A stretch of 64,000 nucleotides of DNA from JAEKNW01 sp963677815 (GCA_963677815.1 OY782499.1:1302001-1366000), one strand, 5' to 3'; numbered from the stretch's first letter, positions 43,636-53,099 are shown. Notes: a model not told the origin generated them from the letters alone. Program-made: numbers and translations.

Positions 43636-44814
43636 GTGAAAATTATTGCAAAGAAAACCGCTGCTAGTAACTATAAGAAAGGATACCCTATATTATCTTC
43701 TAACCTGATTAATTATGATTACCAACATGAAGACCAAGGTAAGATTGTTCAACTTTTAGATGATAAGGGGCATTTTATTGCTAATGCTTACATCGGTCTG
43801 GAAAATAAAGGTTTGGGATGGGTATTTTCAACTAATAAAAGCCAAATGTTAGATAATGCTTTTATTAGCAAAAAATTGAATGCTGCTATAACAAAGAGGA
43901 CTAACTTTTTTAATGATACTTTGACCAATGCTTTTAGACTTTTTAATGGCTATGGAGATGGAATTGGAGGAATTACTGTTGATTACTATGCTGGTTACTT
44001 ATTGATAAACTGGTATAATGAAGGTATTTATAAGTATAGAGATTTATTTATCCAAAACTTAATTTTTCTTGTCGAGCCTAAAGGAATATACCAAAAGTTT
44101 AGGTTTAAACAAGAGAATTACCTAGCAGATGATGAGCATATTTATGGACAAAAAACTCCAGAATCTTTCTTTATTCTAGAAAATGGAATTAAATATTGTG
44201 TTGATTTTGAAGATGGTAATATGGTTGGTATCTTTTTAGATCAAAGACATGTAAGAAAAATGTTAACAAGTAACTTTTCCCAAGGAAAGACAGTTCTTAA
44301 TACTTTTTCATATACAGGAGCTTTTTCTATAGCTGCCCTAGCTGGTTCTGCTAAATCTACTACTAGTGTTGACCTTGCTAAAAGATCTTTACCTAAAACT
44401 ACTGATAATCTTAAAATAAATAACTTTGCAACAGACCAAGAAGAGATTATTGTAGAAGATGTCTTTAATTACTTCAAGTACGCTTTAAGAAAAGAGCATG
44501 TTTTTGATATTGCGATTCTTGACCCACCCTCTTTCGCAAAATCAAAGAAAAGAAGTTTTTCTGTACTTAAGGATTATTCAGATATAGTACAAATGATTAC
44601 GCCTTTAGTTGCTAAAAATGGCTATATAATTGCTTCAACTAATAACAGCCAGCTACCATTAGAGAAATTCAAATATATGGTAGAAAAAGGAATCGTCGAT
44701 CATAATAGATCTTTCGAAATCAAACAAATCTTTCGTCTTCCTCCAGACTTTTCTGTCAATTCTGCCTATCCACAAGGGAATTACTTAAAAGTTATTTTGC
44801 TGAAATTAGATTAA
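43636..44814 (+). CDS. rlmI: RlmI-like class I rRNA cytosine-5 methyltransferase
   Basis: 392 residues. An N-terminal PUA-like region (ILSSNLINYDYQHEDQGKIV) and the RlmI/RlmK EEHD-like middle (FRLFNGYGDGIGGITVDYY) precede a Rossmann methyltransferase domain: VDFEDGNMVGIFLDQRHVRK, LNTFSYTGAFSIAAL and the catalytic-type ILDPPSFAKSK. RlmI methylates C1962 of 23S rRNA. The start is taken as GTG 43636 (AAGGA seven bases upstream). The frame is open to ATG 43540, but that extension falls in a repeat and lacks family similarity. Confidence 0.87.
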   Translation: MKIIAKKTAASNYKKGYPILSSNLINYDYQHEDQGKIVQLLDDKGHFIANAYIGLENKGLGWVFSTNKSQMLDNAFISKKLNAAITKRTNFFNDTLTNAFRLFNGYGDGIGGITVDYYAGYLLINWYNEGIYKYRDLFIQNLIFLVEPKGIYQKFRFKQENYLADDEHIYGQKTPESFFILENGIKYCVDFEDGNMVGIFLDQRHVRKMLTSNFSQGKTVLNTFSYTGAFSIAALAGSAKSTTSVDLAKRSLPKTTDNLKINNFATDQEEIIVEDVFNYFKYALRKEHVFDIAILDPPSFAKSKKRSFSVLKDYSDIVQMITPLVAKNGYIIASTNNSQLPLEKFKYMVEKGIVDHNRSFEIKQIFRLPPDFSVNSAYPQGNYLKVILLKLD

Positions 44815-44949
44815 GTCTTCTTCTTCAACCAGTAATATCACTAACATACCACCATCCTCACTGGCATAACATTTCAAAGGAATTACTTGTGCTAACATAG
44901 CCATCATTGTTGAAAATTCTACCACTAAATATTGATCCCTTAGTTTCAT
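44806..44949 (-). CDS. Possible small protein, 47 aa
   Basis: Minus-strand frame beginning MKLRDQYLVVEFSTMMAMLA and ending VEEEDLI. GGGAAGAG lies eight bases before ATG at 44949, and the 3' end overlaps the methyltransferase by nine bases. It is the only plausible coding content on this side of the gap. No homologue recognised. Confidence 0.35.
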   Translation of the reverse strand: MKLRDQYLVVEFSTMMAMLAQVIPLKCYASEDGGMLVILLVEEEDLI

Positions 44950-45102
44950 TCTTACTCTTCCCTAAATATTTTGAGGTTACTTCAAGAGACTAATAATGAA
45001 GGAATAGTAAATGTAGATGCTTGAGATATGAAAATTAATAAAAATTCTATAATAACTAAAAGCTCATAGAACAGGCATTATCTATAAAAATAAATATAAA
45101 GA

Positions 45103-45130
45103 TTGACAAAATTATTATTGAAAGTATATT
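45103..45130 (+). promoter_or_regulatory. Promoter upstream of the secreted-protein genes
   Basis: TTGACA (45103-45108), 16-base spacer, TATATT (45125-45130). It would drive the 54-aa frame and possibly the two secreted-protein genes. Confidence 0.55.
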
Positions 45131-45164
45131 TTGTAATATAAAATAAAAAAGGAAAGCAAGTATA

Positions 45165-45329
45165 ATGAAAATATTAAGAAAGTATCTAACTAATCATCAA
45201 ATAATACAAATAAATAATATTTGTAATGATTATAATACTCTTAATATATTAATTACGCAAATCTTTCCTAAAGTACATATATATATATTAGAGCATTTAT
45301 ATATCCTTAAAGAAAGACCAAGTCTATAA
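45165..45329 (+). CDS. Possible small protein, 54 aa
   Basis: ATG at 45165, with AAAGGAAAG 8-9 bases upstream and a good promoter before it. It reads MKILRKYLTNHQIIQINNIC, continues with many Ile, Asn and Tyr, and ends KERPSL. No signal peptide and no recognised family. AT-rich composition makes chance frames common, so this is tentative. Confidence 0.4.
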   Translation: MKILRKYLTNHQIIQINNICNDYNTLNILITQIFPKVHIYILEHLYILKERPSL

Positions 45330-45432
45330 CAATCACTTAAATTTGGTCACAAAAGTCAAGTCAGATTACTAAGTGTTGAAAATATTCAACACAGCGTCTG
45401 TTTTGATACAGATTAAAAAAAAGGATATTAAA

Positions 45433-45822
45433 ATGAAAAAGATAATAATAATGATGTTAGTCTTAATGACTGTTGGAATTTTGGGTGCTGCAGTAGTTAA
45501 AATTGGTGCAGATACATACGTAAGAAATTTATCGTTTAGGCTTGCGGGGTCAGGAACAAATTTTGAACCTGGTTACACTGATTATTCTTTCCATATTAGT
45601 GTATCATATAAATTGGGGTTACAGGAAATGAGATTTGAATACCTTGATGTTGATACAGGGCAATGGCTTTTCTATTATGATTTCATAGGTGTTTATACAT
45701 TGCAAACTGAACAATGGAGATACTATCAATTAATGACTGCTGATCCTCCAACGGATCCAATAAATACAACATTAATATGGGCAGATTTTCTGCCCATAAA
45801 AAAGGAAAAATTATGCGGATAA
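45433..45822 (+). CDS. Short secreted protein, unknown function
   Basis: 129 residues with a signal peptide (MKKIIIMMLVLMTVGILGAA) and a beta-rich mature part (ADTYVRNLSFRLAGSGTNF, YSFHISVSYKLGLQEMRFEY). ATG at 45433 follows AAAGGATATTAAA; an upstream in-frame ATG (45373) has no ribosome site. Its 3' end overlaps the next gene's start by ten bases, so the two are translationally coupled and probably function together. Family unknown. Confidence 0.7.
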   Translation: MKKIIIMMLVLMTVGILGAAVVKIGADTYVRNLSFRLAGSGTNFEPGYTDYSFHISVSYKLGLQEMRFEYLDVDTGQWLFYYDFIGVYTLQTEQWRYYQLMTADPPTDPINTTLIWADFLPIKKEKLCG

Positions 45823-48092
45823 AATATATTTTGCTAATATGGATATTATTACTATTAAATTTGTTACATTGCGATTTAGATCATCAACAAAGTGATATGT
45901 TGTATGATGGTTATAGGGTGCAATACTTAGGAAACAATGTTGTAAGGAGTTTAAATAGAGTTTTATTGTTTGATAGTTATGGTATTACAGTTTATGAAAC
46001 AATAGAAAATGACTTAGATGAAATTCTAAACTTAAATCTACCTAAGGTGAAACTGATTGATATGAACAGTAGCTATATAGCTCTAGTAATTTTTAGTGCA
46101 GAAGGAGGACCTTATTATTCTCATAAGTTACTTGTTTATGATATTTCTCAGATTAATCAACCTTCTATAGTCTATGAAGAAGAATCAAATATATTAGAAG
46201 TATTTTTAACTAGTAACTATTTAATTCTAGATAAATATGACAGGATTGAAGTGTATGATATAGAGACTTTTGAATTAATTAATACTTATAATGATTTCTC
46301 TTTAAAGCAAAATATACATGATTCAATATATTTCACTGTAAAGGATCAAGGTCAAAACATATATTATTTATGCCATTTAGATGAAAATGGTCAACTAATC
46401 CAAGATTATAATCTGGGGACTAACTTTGGTAGAGTAGTTACTCAAAATGAACAACTTTTGTATTGCTATCAAGGCTTTATTGATTTTTATGATATCACTG
46501 ATTCTGATAGTCTCACTTTCCAGAGGACCTTTGCATTATCACATTTTGCAGAGCTTGAACTCCCTGGACTAATAATATTTGATAATACAATGGTAGTGCC
46601 ATGCTATTCTAATGATAATCAACTAATTCCTCAGTTAACCTATTATGATATTAGCGATATTGATAACATTAACGAACTAGGAAGTTATGAGTTTTTTCCT
46701 GAAATGGGGCAATACAAGGACATGAGAGTTTATGATACCATCCAATGGAATAATAATTTCTTAATGGTCATAAAAGGTTTTGGTGTTATTTATTCAGACC
46801 ATAATAACTTCTTGGATGATTACACATTATTAAAGTATAGTAGAGTCCCTTTTATTAGTAAAAATATCAATAATAAACTATATGTCAACTATAGTAATAT
46901 TCTTGGATTTAATAATATTTTTGATATAAGTTCACTGAGTAATATTACTCAGATAGAAAATTCAGATTCTTTAGGAACCCTGCATTGGTTTCAAGTAGAA
47001 GATAATCAATATGTTATTAATAATAACTTCAGGGATAGAACTTTCTTATTATATAATTTTAATGATGATAGTTTCAATTATATTACTACTTTCGAACTTC
47101 CTCAAGAACTAAAGAATTGGCAACAACCAATCTCTCTAAATCTATGGAATGGGCATGACTTAATATTTTCTTTTGGTGAGAGCATTTATTGGTATGGCTA
47201 TGAAGATGGGATATTCTCGTTAATTTACCAAGATGAAGTTGCTGAAATTGATTTAAGTATTAGGTGGTTTTACTACAACAATTACTTCTATAAAATATCT
47301 TATCAAGGTCTGCTTGAAGTTTATGTTATACAGAATAATTCATTGGATTTAGTTAACACAATTTACTGGGCTGATAATAATGTTCCTTCTGGTTTCGTTA
47401 ACCAGTGGGGGATAGAGGATGGACTACTAACAATCGCTAATATTAATCCAAATGGAGTATCAAAAATATATGATCTCAATGTTGATCCTCTTAACTTAAC
47501 AGGTGAAATTGATTTGGATTACTATCTTATGAATAGCAAGGTTAAAAGATATGGGGATTATTACTTCTTTACTGGTTGTGATAATGAAAACTATACACCT
47601 TATCAGTTTTATGAACAACTATCATACTTCAATATATACAAGAAAGTTGGTGATGAGTTTATAAGAGTTGGTGATATTTATAATCATCGTCAAACATGGG
47701 ATTTCGAAATAGTATTTCAAGGTCCAGATGATTTTACTGTTTTTCTCTGCTCAACTCGTGGTATTGATGTATACTCCTGTCAAGCTACCCCCAACGGCAA
47801 CCTGGATATCATACCTGTAATCTTAAATTCTTCTAACTACCCTAACCCCTTTAATCCTGAAACAACTATCTCTTATCACATTCCTAAGAAAGGCCATGTT
47901 ACGATCGATATTTATAATATTAAAGGGCAGAAGATAAGGTCCTTACTTAAAGAAGAGCAAGAAGCAGGTCAACACTCAATTATTTGGAAGGGCCATAATG
48001 ATCAGGGACAGAAAGTTAGTTCAGGAACATATCTTTATAGGGTAAAAAGTGGAGATGAGGAAATTGTTAATAAAATGATGCTGGTGAAATAA
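45813..48092 (+). CDS. Secreted beta-propeller-like protein with C-terminal sorting domain
   Basis: 759 residues with a signal peptide (ILLIWILLLLNLLHC). About 600 residues of repeated strand-rich units with LVVYDISQIN, IEVYDIETFELI, TYYDISDIDNINELGSY and FDISSLSNITQIENS have the LVIVD-type propeller pattern. The final 85 residues form a FlgD-Ig-like sorting domain: SNYPNPFNPETTISYHIP, VTIDIYNIKGQKIRSL, SSGTYLYRVKSGDEE. It is a likely type IX-type surface protein, and so a candidate client of the PorU/PorV pair at 12-18 kb. ATG at 45813 has AAAAGGA upstream. Confidence 0.82.
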   Translation: MRIKYILLIWILLLLNLLHCDLDHQQSDMLYDGYRVQYLGNNVVRSLNRVLLFDSYGITVYETIENDLDEILNLNLPKVKLIDMNSSYIALVIFSAEGGPYYSHKLLVYDISQINQPSIVYEEESNILEVFLTSNYLILDKYDRIEVYDIETFELINTYNDFSLKQNIHDSIYFTVKDQGQNIYYLCHLDENGQLIQDYNLGTNFGRVVTQNEQLLYCYQGFIDFYDITDSDSLTFQRTFALSHFAELELPGLIIFDNTMVVPCYSNDNQLIPQLTYYDISDIDNINELGSYEFFPEMGQYKDMRVYDTIQWNNNFLMVIKGFGVIYSDHNNFLDDYTLLKYSRVPFISKNINNKLYVNYSNILGFNNIFDISSLSNITQIENSDSLGTLHWFQVEDNQYVINNNFRDRTFLLYNFNDDSFNYITTFELPQELKNWQQPISLNLWNGHDLIFSFGESIYWYGYEDGIFSLIYQDEVAEIDLSIRWFYYNNYFYKISYQGLLEVYVIQNNSLDLVNTIYWADNNVPSGFVNQWGIEDGLLTIANINPNGVSKIYDLNVDPLNLTGEIDLDYYLMNSKVKRYGDYYFFTGCDNENYTPYQFYEQLSYFNIYKKVGDEFIRVGDIYNHRQTWDFEIVFQGPDDFTVFLCSTRGIDVYSCQATPNGNLDIIPVILNSSNYPNPFNPETTISYHIPKKGHVTIDIYNIKGQKIRSLLKEEQEAGQHSIIWKGHNDQGQKVSSGTYLYRVKSGDEEIVNKMMLVK

Positions 48093-48469
48093 ATAATTTG
48101 TCCATCAAATAATTATTTAGCTAAGCTCAGTGAATAAACCCAAACAATGCCGTAGACCTTTAAGGATAGCACTATCTTCTTCTGCAAAGGTAACATACAT
48201 AAATTCTCCAATATATATATTATATGTTCTTTATGGAATCACTCCTTATCTTCTACAAAGAAGGGGTTTTGCGAGAATGATATATACATTCTTCATCTGT
48301 TATATATAACTTTAGCGAAATATTACCAAAGTTCTATTGCACCATTCTGGTTAAAATAGGGATGATTTTCTTTATTATAGCTAACATTCTGGATGCTTCT
48401 AAGGAAAAGTGTTGACATATTTCCACACTTTTTAAAATTCAACTAAAGATATATTTTGAGAGGATAATT
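48093..48469. other. Gene-free leader with long dispersed repeat
   Basis: About 375 bp without a gene. 48133-48356 matches the outer blocks of the repeat at 43543-43620. A TTGACA at about 48413-48418 may be the promoter of the regulator gene. Confidence 0.5.
48133..48356 (+). repeat. Dispersed leader repeat, long copy
   Basis: ATAAACCCAAACAATGCCGT (AGACCTT follows) at the left and AAAGTTCTATTGCACCATTC at the right match the short copy at 43543-43620. About 130 extra bases, with stems such as TCTTCTGCAAAG and CTTCTACAAAGAAG, lie between. Confidence 0.45.
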
Positions 48470-49855
48470 GTGGCACATAGAGTCTTAATAGTTGAAGATA
48501 ATAAGTATTTGTCCGCCCAGTACAAGATGGTTTTAGAGAGACATGGCTATGATATCAAGATAGTTTTTGATAGCGATGAACTATTTGAAGAATATCCAAG
48601 TTTTAATCCTGAAGTAGTAGTGGTAAATATGATGCTAACTTACAGTGCATTAAACGGAATCCAAATCACTAGAGCTTTAGTTTATGATTATGAAACCAAA
48701 GCCAAGATAATTGCTATTTCAGCTGAAGCTAGTCAGCTTGAATTGAAAGAAATTCGCAAGCTAGGGGTTTTTACTTTCATAGAAAAAGGTGAGAACTTCA
48801 ATTTAAATTATCTAATAGTTAATATTGAAAATGCTATAAAATACACTAAAAATGAAGACGAAAACAAATCATTAATTCACCACAACAAGAACCTAAAAAA
48901 GCAAATTCTTAGTAAAAATCCTTTTTTAGGCTTATGCAAGAAAGTTAGGGCACTCAAAGAAGATGTTATCAATGCTACTATTAGAGATGATTCTTTGCTG
49001 ATTTATGGAGCTCCAGGAACTGGAAGGCACAACTTAGTTAATTACTATTACAACAATTCTACTCGTTTTGGTATGCCTTTTATCCAGGTAAATTGCAGGC
49101 AATTATCAAATGAAATAGATTATCAACTTAGACATAGTCATTTAGATAAAAGTGAGGTGATTAGTAGAAGACTGGCCGAATTAATTGAAGAAAATGAATC
49201 TGGCATAATTCATTTTGATGAGCTAGCTAACTTGAGCAATGGAATTCAATTAATGCTAGTTAAGTATATTGAACAAGCTCGAGAATCAACAACTATTCCA
49301 GTATTTCTCTTCACAACCTCGTTTACGCTTGGGAGACTAAAAGCAAGAAGAAGAATTAATAGTAGATTACGCGATATAATGAGTGACAAATTCTTGATAA
49401 TTCCATCTTTGAAGAGTAGAGGTAATGATTTAATAATTCTATTTAAATATTTTATGGAAACAATGTGTGAACAATATTATTTAGAATGTTCTATTGATTT
49501 TGATGAAATTAGTGACCTCTTGAAGTCATATAAGTGGCCTGGGAACGTTGTTGAATTAAAGAATTTCTGTAAAAATATTGCTTTAAAATATAAGCTTGTA
49601 GATAATAAAGCTATCACTTCATCTTTTAGAAAGTTAGCTATTAACAAAGATTGTAATGATTGTGGTTTAGACCTTTATGATATGGATAATTTCAAAGAAG
49701 CTGTGATCACTTTTGAGAAGAATTATCTAACTCAAAAACTTCAGCAACATAAATGGAAAATGAGTGAAGTATCGCGTTCCATTCACATTGAAAGGTCGAC
49801 ACTTTATAAGAAAATTAATCAGCTAAATATTGAGAGAGAAGATAACGTTGACTAA
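48470..49855 (+). CDS. Degenerate NtrC-type response regulator
   Basis: 461 residues: receiver domain (1-120), AAA+ domain (about 150-370), Fis-type HTH (about 420-455; VSRSIHIERSTLYKKI). Key residues are lost. The phospho-acceptor position is Asn53 (VVVVNMML) although the acidic pocket E9/D10 and Lys106 remain. Walker A is GAPGTGRHN with Arg186 for Lys. The GAFTGA loop that contacts sigma-54 is absent. It therefore cannot be a standard phosphorylation-driven sigma-54 activator and may bind DNA constitutively. The start is GTG 48470 after GAGAGGA. It overlaps tsaD by eight bases. Confidence 0.85.
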   Translation: MAHRVLIVEDNKYLSAQYKMVLERHGYDIKIVFDSDELFEEYPSFNPEVVVVNMMLTYSALNGIQITRALVYDYETKAKIIAISAEASQLELKEIRKLGVFTFIEKGENFNLNYLIVNIENAIKYTKNEDENKSLIHHNKNLKKQILSKNPFLGLCKKVRALKEDVINATIRDDSLLIYGAPGTGRHNLVNYYYNNSTRFGMPFIQVNCRQLSNEIDYQLRHSHLDKSEVISRRLAELIEENESGIIHFDELANLSNGIQLMLVKYIEQARESTTIPVFLFTTSFTLGRLKARRRINSRLRDIMSDKFLIIPSLKSRGNDLIILFKYFMETMCEQYYLECSIDFDEISDLLKSYKWPGNVVELKNFCKNIALKYKLVDNKAITSSFRKLAINKDCNDCGLDLYDMDNFKEAVITFEKNYLTQKLQQHKWKMSEVSRSIHIERSTLYKKINQLNIEREDNVD

Positions 49856-50864
49856 ACAATATATTTTGGCTTTTGAAACTTCCTGTGACGATACGTCAGT
49901 TGCTGTAGTAGATACCGACTATAAAGTTCTTGCTAACTTAATTTCATCTCAATTGGAGCATAATAAGTATGGTGGAGTAGTACCTGAAATTGCTTCAAGA
50001 TTGCATATGAAATCCATTATGAAGTTAACAGACTTAGCTTTAAAAGAAGCTCAAGTCGAACTTGGAGACATCTCAGCCATAGCTGTATCTGTTAATCCTG
50101 GATTAATTGGCTCATTACTTGTGGGTTTATCATTTGCTAAGAGTTTAGCATATTCACTAAAAATACCTTTAATTACTGTTAATCATATGTTGGGACATAT
50201 AGCGGCTAACTTAATAGAACATCCCGACCTTACGGCTCCTTATTTAGCTCTAGTAGTCTCAGGTGGACATACTGAATTAGTCCATTTTATTACTGAACAA
50301 GATTTCAAAGTAGTAGGTCAAACCCGAGATGATGCTGCTGGAGAAGCCTTTGATAAAAGTGCAAAACTTCTAGGTTTAGGTTATCCAGGGGGCCCTATAA
50401 TTGATAAGTATGCCCAAGAAGGCGATGCTGATTTTCATGAGTTCCCTTTAGGTTTGAATAGAAAGAACAACTATGACTTCTCTTTTTCAGGTTTAAAAAC
50501 ATCAGTTTCAACTTATGTAAAGAGTCAAACTAGTGATTTTATTGAAGAGAACAAACAGAATATTTCAGCTTCTTTGCAAAAAGCAATTGTTAGTATTTTA
50601 GTAAAGAAAACAATAAATTATGCTAAACAAGAGAAGATAAAGAAGATAATAATAGCAGGAGGAGTATCTGCTAATAAGGGTTTAAGGGCTATGATGCAAG
50701 TTCAAGCTGAAAAAATTAGAGCAGAAGTATATGTTCCCAAACTGCAATACTGTATGGATAATGCAGCTATGATTGGAGCTGCAGCTGTTAAGAAATTATT
50801 AAACAAAGAGTTTTCTAGCCTTTCAGTTAATGCATTTTCTACCAAAGGAGTTAGATACTTATAG
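49848..50864 (+). CDS. tsaD: tRNA threonylcarbamoyladenosine transferase TsaD
   Basis: 338 residues; transfers threonylcarbamoyl to A37 of ANN-decoding tRNAs with TsaB and TsaE. Motifs: ILAFETSCDDTSVAVV, GGVVPEIASRLHMK (metal His), VNHMLGHIAA, LVVSGGHTELV, DDAAGEAFDKSAKLLGLGYPGG and IIAGGVSANKGLR. The likely start is TTG 49848, preceded by GAGAGAAG, inside the end of the regulator gene. A TTG at 49830 has no ribosome site. Confidence 0.95.
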   Translation: MTKQYILAFETSCDDTSVAVVDTDYKVLANLISSQLEHNKYGGVVPEIASRLHMKSIMKLTDLALKEAQVELGDISAIAVSVNPGLIGSLLVGLSFAKSLAYSLKIPLITVNHMLGHIAANLIEHPDLTAPYLALVVSGGHTELVHFITEQDFKVVGQTRDDAAGEAFDKSAKLLGLGYPGGPIIDKYAQEGDADFHEFPLGLNRKNNYDFSFSGLKTSVSTYVKSQTSDFIEENKQNISASLQKAIVSILVKKTINYAKQEKIKKIIIAGGVSANKGLRAMMQVQAEKIRAEVYVPKLQYCMDNAAMIGAAAVKKLLNKEFSSLSVNAFSTKGVRYL

Positions 50865-50970
50865 TTTTCTATTAGCATTATTAGTATCCATAATCTATTA
50901 ATATTTAAAATAAGAAAAAAACAATATGTAGATATTGAACAACTATAATTAGAAAATTTATAATATATAC

Positions 50971-50999
50971 TTGACAGTTAATAAATCAATTACTAAAAT
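50971..50999 (+). promoter_or_regulatory. Strong promoter before the 51-kb lipoprotein
   Basis: TTGACA (50971-50976), 17-base spacer, TAAAAT (50994-50999), 28 bases before the start codon. Confidence 0.65.
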
Positions 51000-51026
51000 A
51001 ACACTATAAAGATTAGGGAGATTGAA

Positions 51027-51752
51027 ATGAAGGTATTTTTAAAAATAGCAATAGTTTTTAGTTTACTATTATCATTAGCTTGTAGTGCACAAGTTTCTGG
51101 TAGGGAAGATGCTCTACAGAAAGTTCAAGAAAAGAATTATGAAAAAACTATTTACTGGATGCCAATGGCTAACCAGAGAATTCAATTAGTTTATGATGAA
51201 GATGTTAATAATCTTATGGTGGTTTCTTATATAACTATTGATAAATCAAAACTTAATGATACAAAAGAGTTAAGTTTCATTTTAGATGAAGATACAAAGA
51301 TGAAAACATTCACAATTAATGATGAAGCTAGACCTGTAGAAAGAATCCTTCAATATGATGAAAGTAATTTTGAAGAAAGGTTAGAATATGCATTTGTGGA
51401 GAAAATTAGATTTTTTGCTAACATCTGGAAAGTTACCCTTACAGAAGAAGATTTAGCACAAGATGAAATCAAACTAATGATTAAATATGTAATTTCAGAC
51501 CAAGCTGAAGACCAAGCTTATTGTCAAGATAAAGATGGCTTTACACTTAATGGTGAATTATGGTGGTATCCATCAACAAGAATTAATGGTGGAACAATCG
51601 AAATAGAAATAATTATTAAAGATGATTATCAAGTGACATATTCTGGTAAGCAACTTCCTTCAAGACATGTTCGTTCTTACAAATTCTATGAACACTTAGT
51701 GCAAAACCTCTTTGATACACCGCTTTCCTTAGAAGCAAAGAAGATTAAGTAG
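51027..51752 (+). CDS. Lipoprotein, unknown function
   Basis: 241 residues with a lipobox (LLSLACS, Cys19). The mature part is rich in Glu, Asp and Lys (VVSYITIDKSKLNDTKEL, FILDEDTKMKTFTINDEARP) and alternates strands and turns. No family recognised. GGGAGATTGAA precedes ATG at 51027. It is four bases from the nitroreductase gene. Confidence 0.75.
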   Translation: MKVFLKIAIVFSLLLSLACSAQVSGREDALQKVQEKNYEKTIYWMPMANQRIQLVYDEDVNNLMVVSYITIDKSKLNDTKELSFILDEDTKMKTFTINDEARPVERILQYDESNFEERLEYAFVEKIRFFANIWKVTLTEEDLAQDEIKLMIKYVISDQAEDQAYCQDKDGFTLNGELWWYPSTRINGGTIEIEIIIKDDYQVTYSGKQLPSRHVRSYKFYEHLVQNLFDTPLSLEAKKIK

Positions 51753-51756
51753 TATA

Positions 51757-52359
51757 ATGAAAAGAACTATGAATATTAATGAACTAATTATTAAAAACAG
51801 ATCGATTAGAAGATTTGATAATAGTCACAGAATTAGCCAAGATGAATTAGATTCTTTAATCGAAAACTGTACTAAGATAGCATCTGCAGCTAACTTACAG
51901 AACATTAGATATATTTATTCAAACTGCAAAAGAACAAATGATGAGATTTTTCGTTGTTTGAACTGGGCTGGTTATTTAGAAGATTGGCAAGGGCCTAGTC
52001 CCAAAGAAAGACCTAGTGCTTATATTATTATGCTTGTAAAAAGTTCAATCGAAAAATATGCCCATTTTGATGCAGGTATAGCAGCTCAAACTCTTACACT
52101 GTCTGCTACAGATTTAGGTTTAGGGGCTTGTATCCTAGCTGCGATAAATAAGCCATTATTGAGTAATATTTTAGAGATTTCGGAAGAAGACTATTCAATC
52201 CTTTTATGTATTGCTTTAGGAAAGCCTGCAGAAGAGGTTCAAATAGAAGAGCTCTTAGATAATAAAATTCAATATTGGAGAGATGAAGATGGCATTCATC
52301 ATGTACCCAAAAGATCTAAGGATGATGTAATCTTTGCTAAGTACTTAGATAATGACTAA
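51757..52359 (+). CDS. Nitroreductase-family protein
   Basis: 200 residues. The FMN-binding start is NRSIRRFDNSHRIS. SAANLQNIRYIY, FDAGIAAQTLTLSATDLGLGACIL and IALGKPAEEVQIEEL match the nitroreductase fold. It likely reduces a quinone, nitro or flavin substrate with NAD(P)H. ATG could be 51757 or 51769. It converges on recO with a four-base overlap. Confidence 0.88.
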   Translation: MKRTMNINELIIKNRSIRRFDNSHRISQDELDSLIENCTKIASAANLQNIRYIYSNCKRTNDEIFRCLNWAGYLEDWQGPSPKERPSAYIIMLVKSSIEKYAHFDAGIAAQTLTLSATDLGLGACILAAINKPLLSNILEISEEDYSILLCIALGKPAEEVQIEELLDNKIQYWRDEDGIHHVPKRSKDDVIFAKYLDND

Positions 52360-53099
52360 AAACTAATACTCTTTAAATTAATATCTTTGTGGAGAGAATG
52401 AGATAAATGAGACATTAAAATCTGATTTATCTCTTTTTTTAATTCTGCTGATAATTCAATCTCATTAATAATGTTACCGATACTAGGCAGCTTAAGAAGC
52501 AAATTTTGGGCATCTTTACTAATAATCTTAACTTTATGGTTTATTGCACAAGAATCACAAATTAAACTATAGTTATCCAATGAGTAAAACAATGATTGAG
52601 TATAGACATTATTACATTCACTACATTTGTGTAAGTTAATAGGAATACCCAATATATGATAATAATGAAGCAAGAATCTCCAAAAGATTACTATATGGTT
52701 TTTAGCAATTGAAGGAATGAAATTCAAGTAATTCAAAAGAAGTCTAAAGAGATTTAGAAAATCTTCCTCCAAATAAGAATCTATCCTAGTTAATAACTCA
52801 CTTGCAGCACTCTGGTATTTAAAACTCTCATAATTCCCTGTATCAGCAAGTGAGCTTATTAAATGGGCATTTTTTAAAATATATATATCATTATTAGCTT
52901 GCTTTTTCAATTCTATGTTTAAGTAATTCAAATTTGCTATAGTCCCTGCTAGATTATTCTTTTTATTAGATAAGCTTCTAGCAGAGCATTGAATTATACC
53001 AAGATTTGGTGTGATGAATTTAAAGATAGCATGACTATTCTTATATTTAATTACTCTTAAAACAATACCTTCGCAGGATATCTCAGACTGATTAGTCAT
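52356..53099 (-). CDS. recO: DNA repair protein RecO
   Basis: 247 residues. The N-terminal OB fold is EGIVLRVIKYKNSHAIFKFIT. The helical C-terminal domain has a four-Cys zinc site (CSECNNV and ICDSCAIN). RecO loads RecA at SSB-coated gaps with RecR. It overlaps the upstream rqcH by eight bases and is divergent in length of its last helix. No other recombination genes are near. Confidence 0.9.
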   Translation of the reverse strand: MTNQSEISCEGIVLRVIKYKNSHAIFKFITPNLGIIQCSARSLSNKKNNLAGTIANLNYLNIELKKQANNDIYILKNAHLISSLADTGNYESFKYQSAASELLTRIDSYLEEDFLNLFRLLLNYLNFIPSIAKNHIVIFWRFLLHYYHILGIPINLHKCSECNNVYTQSLFYSLDNYSLICDSCAINHKVKIISKDAQNLLLKLPSIGNIINEIELSAELKKEINQILMSHLSHSLHKDINLKSISF

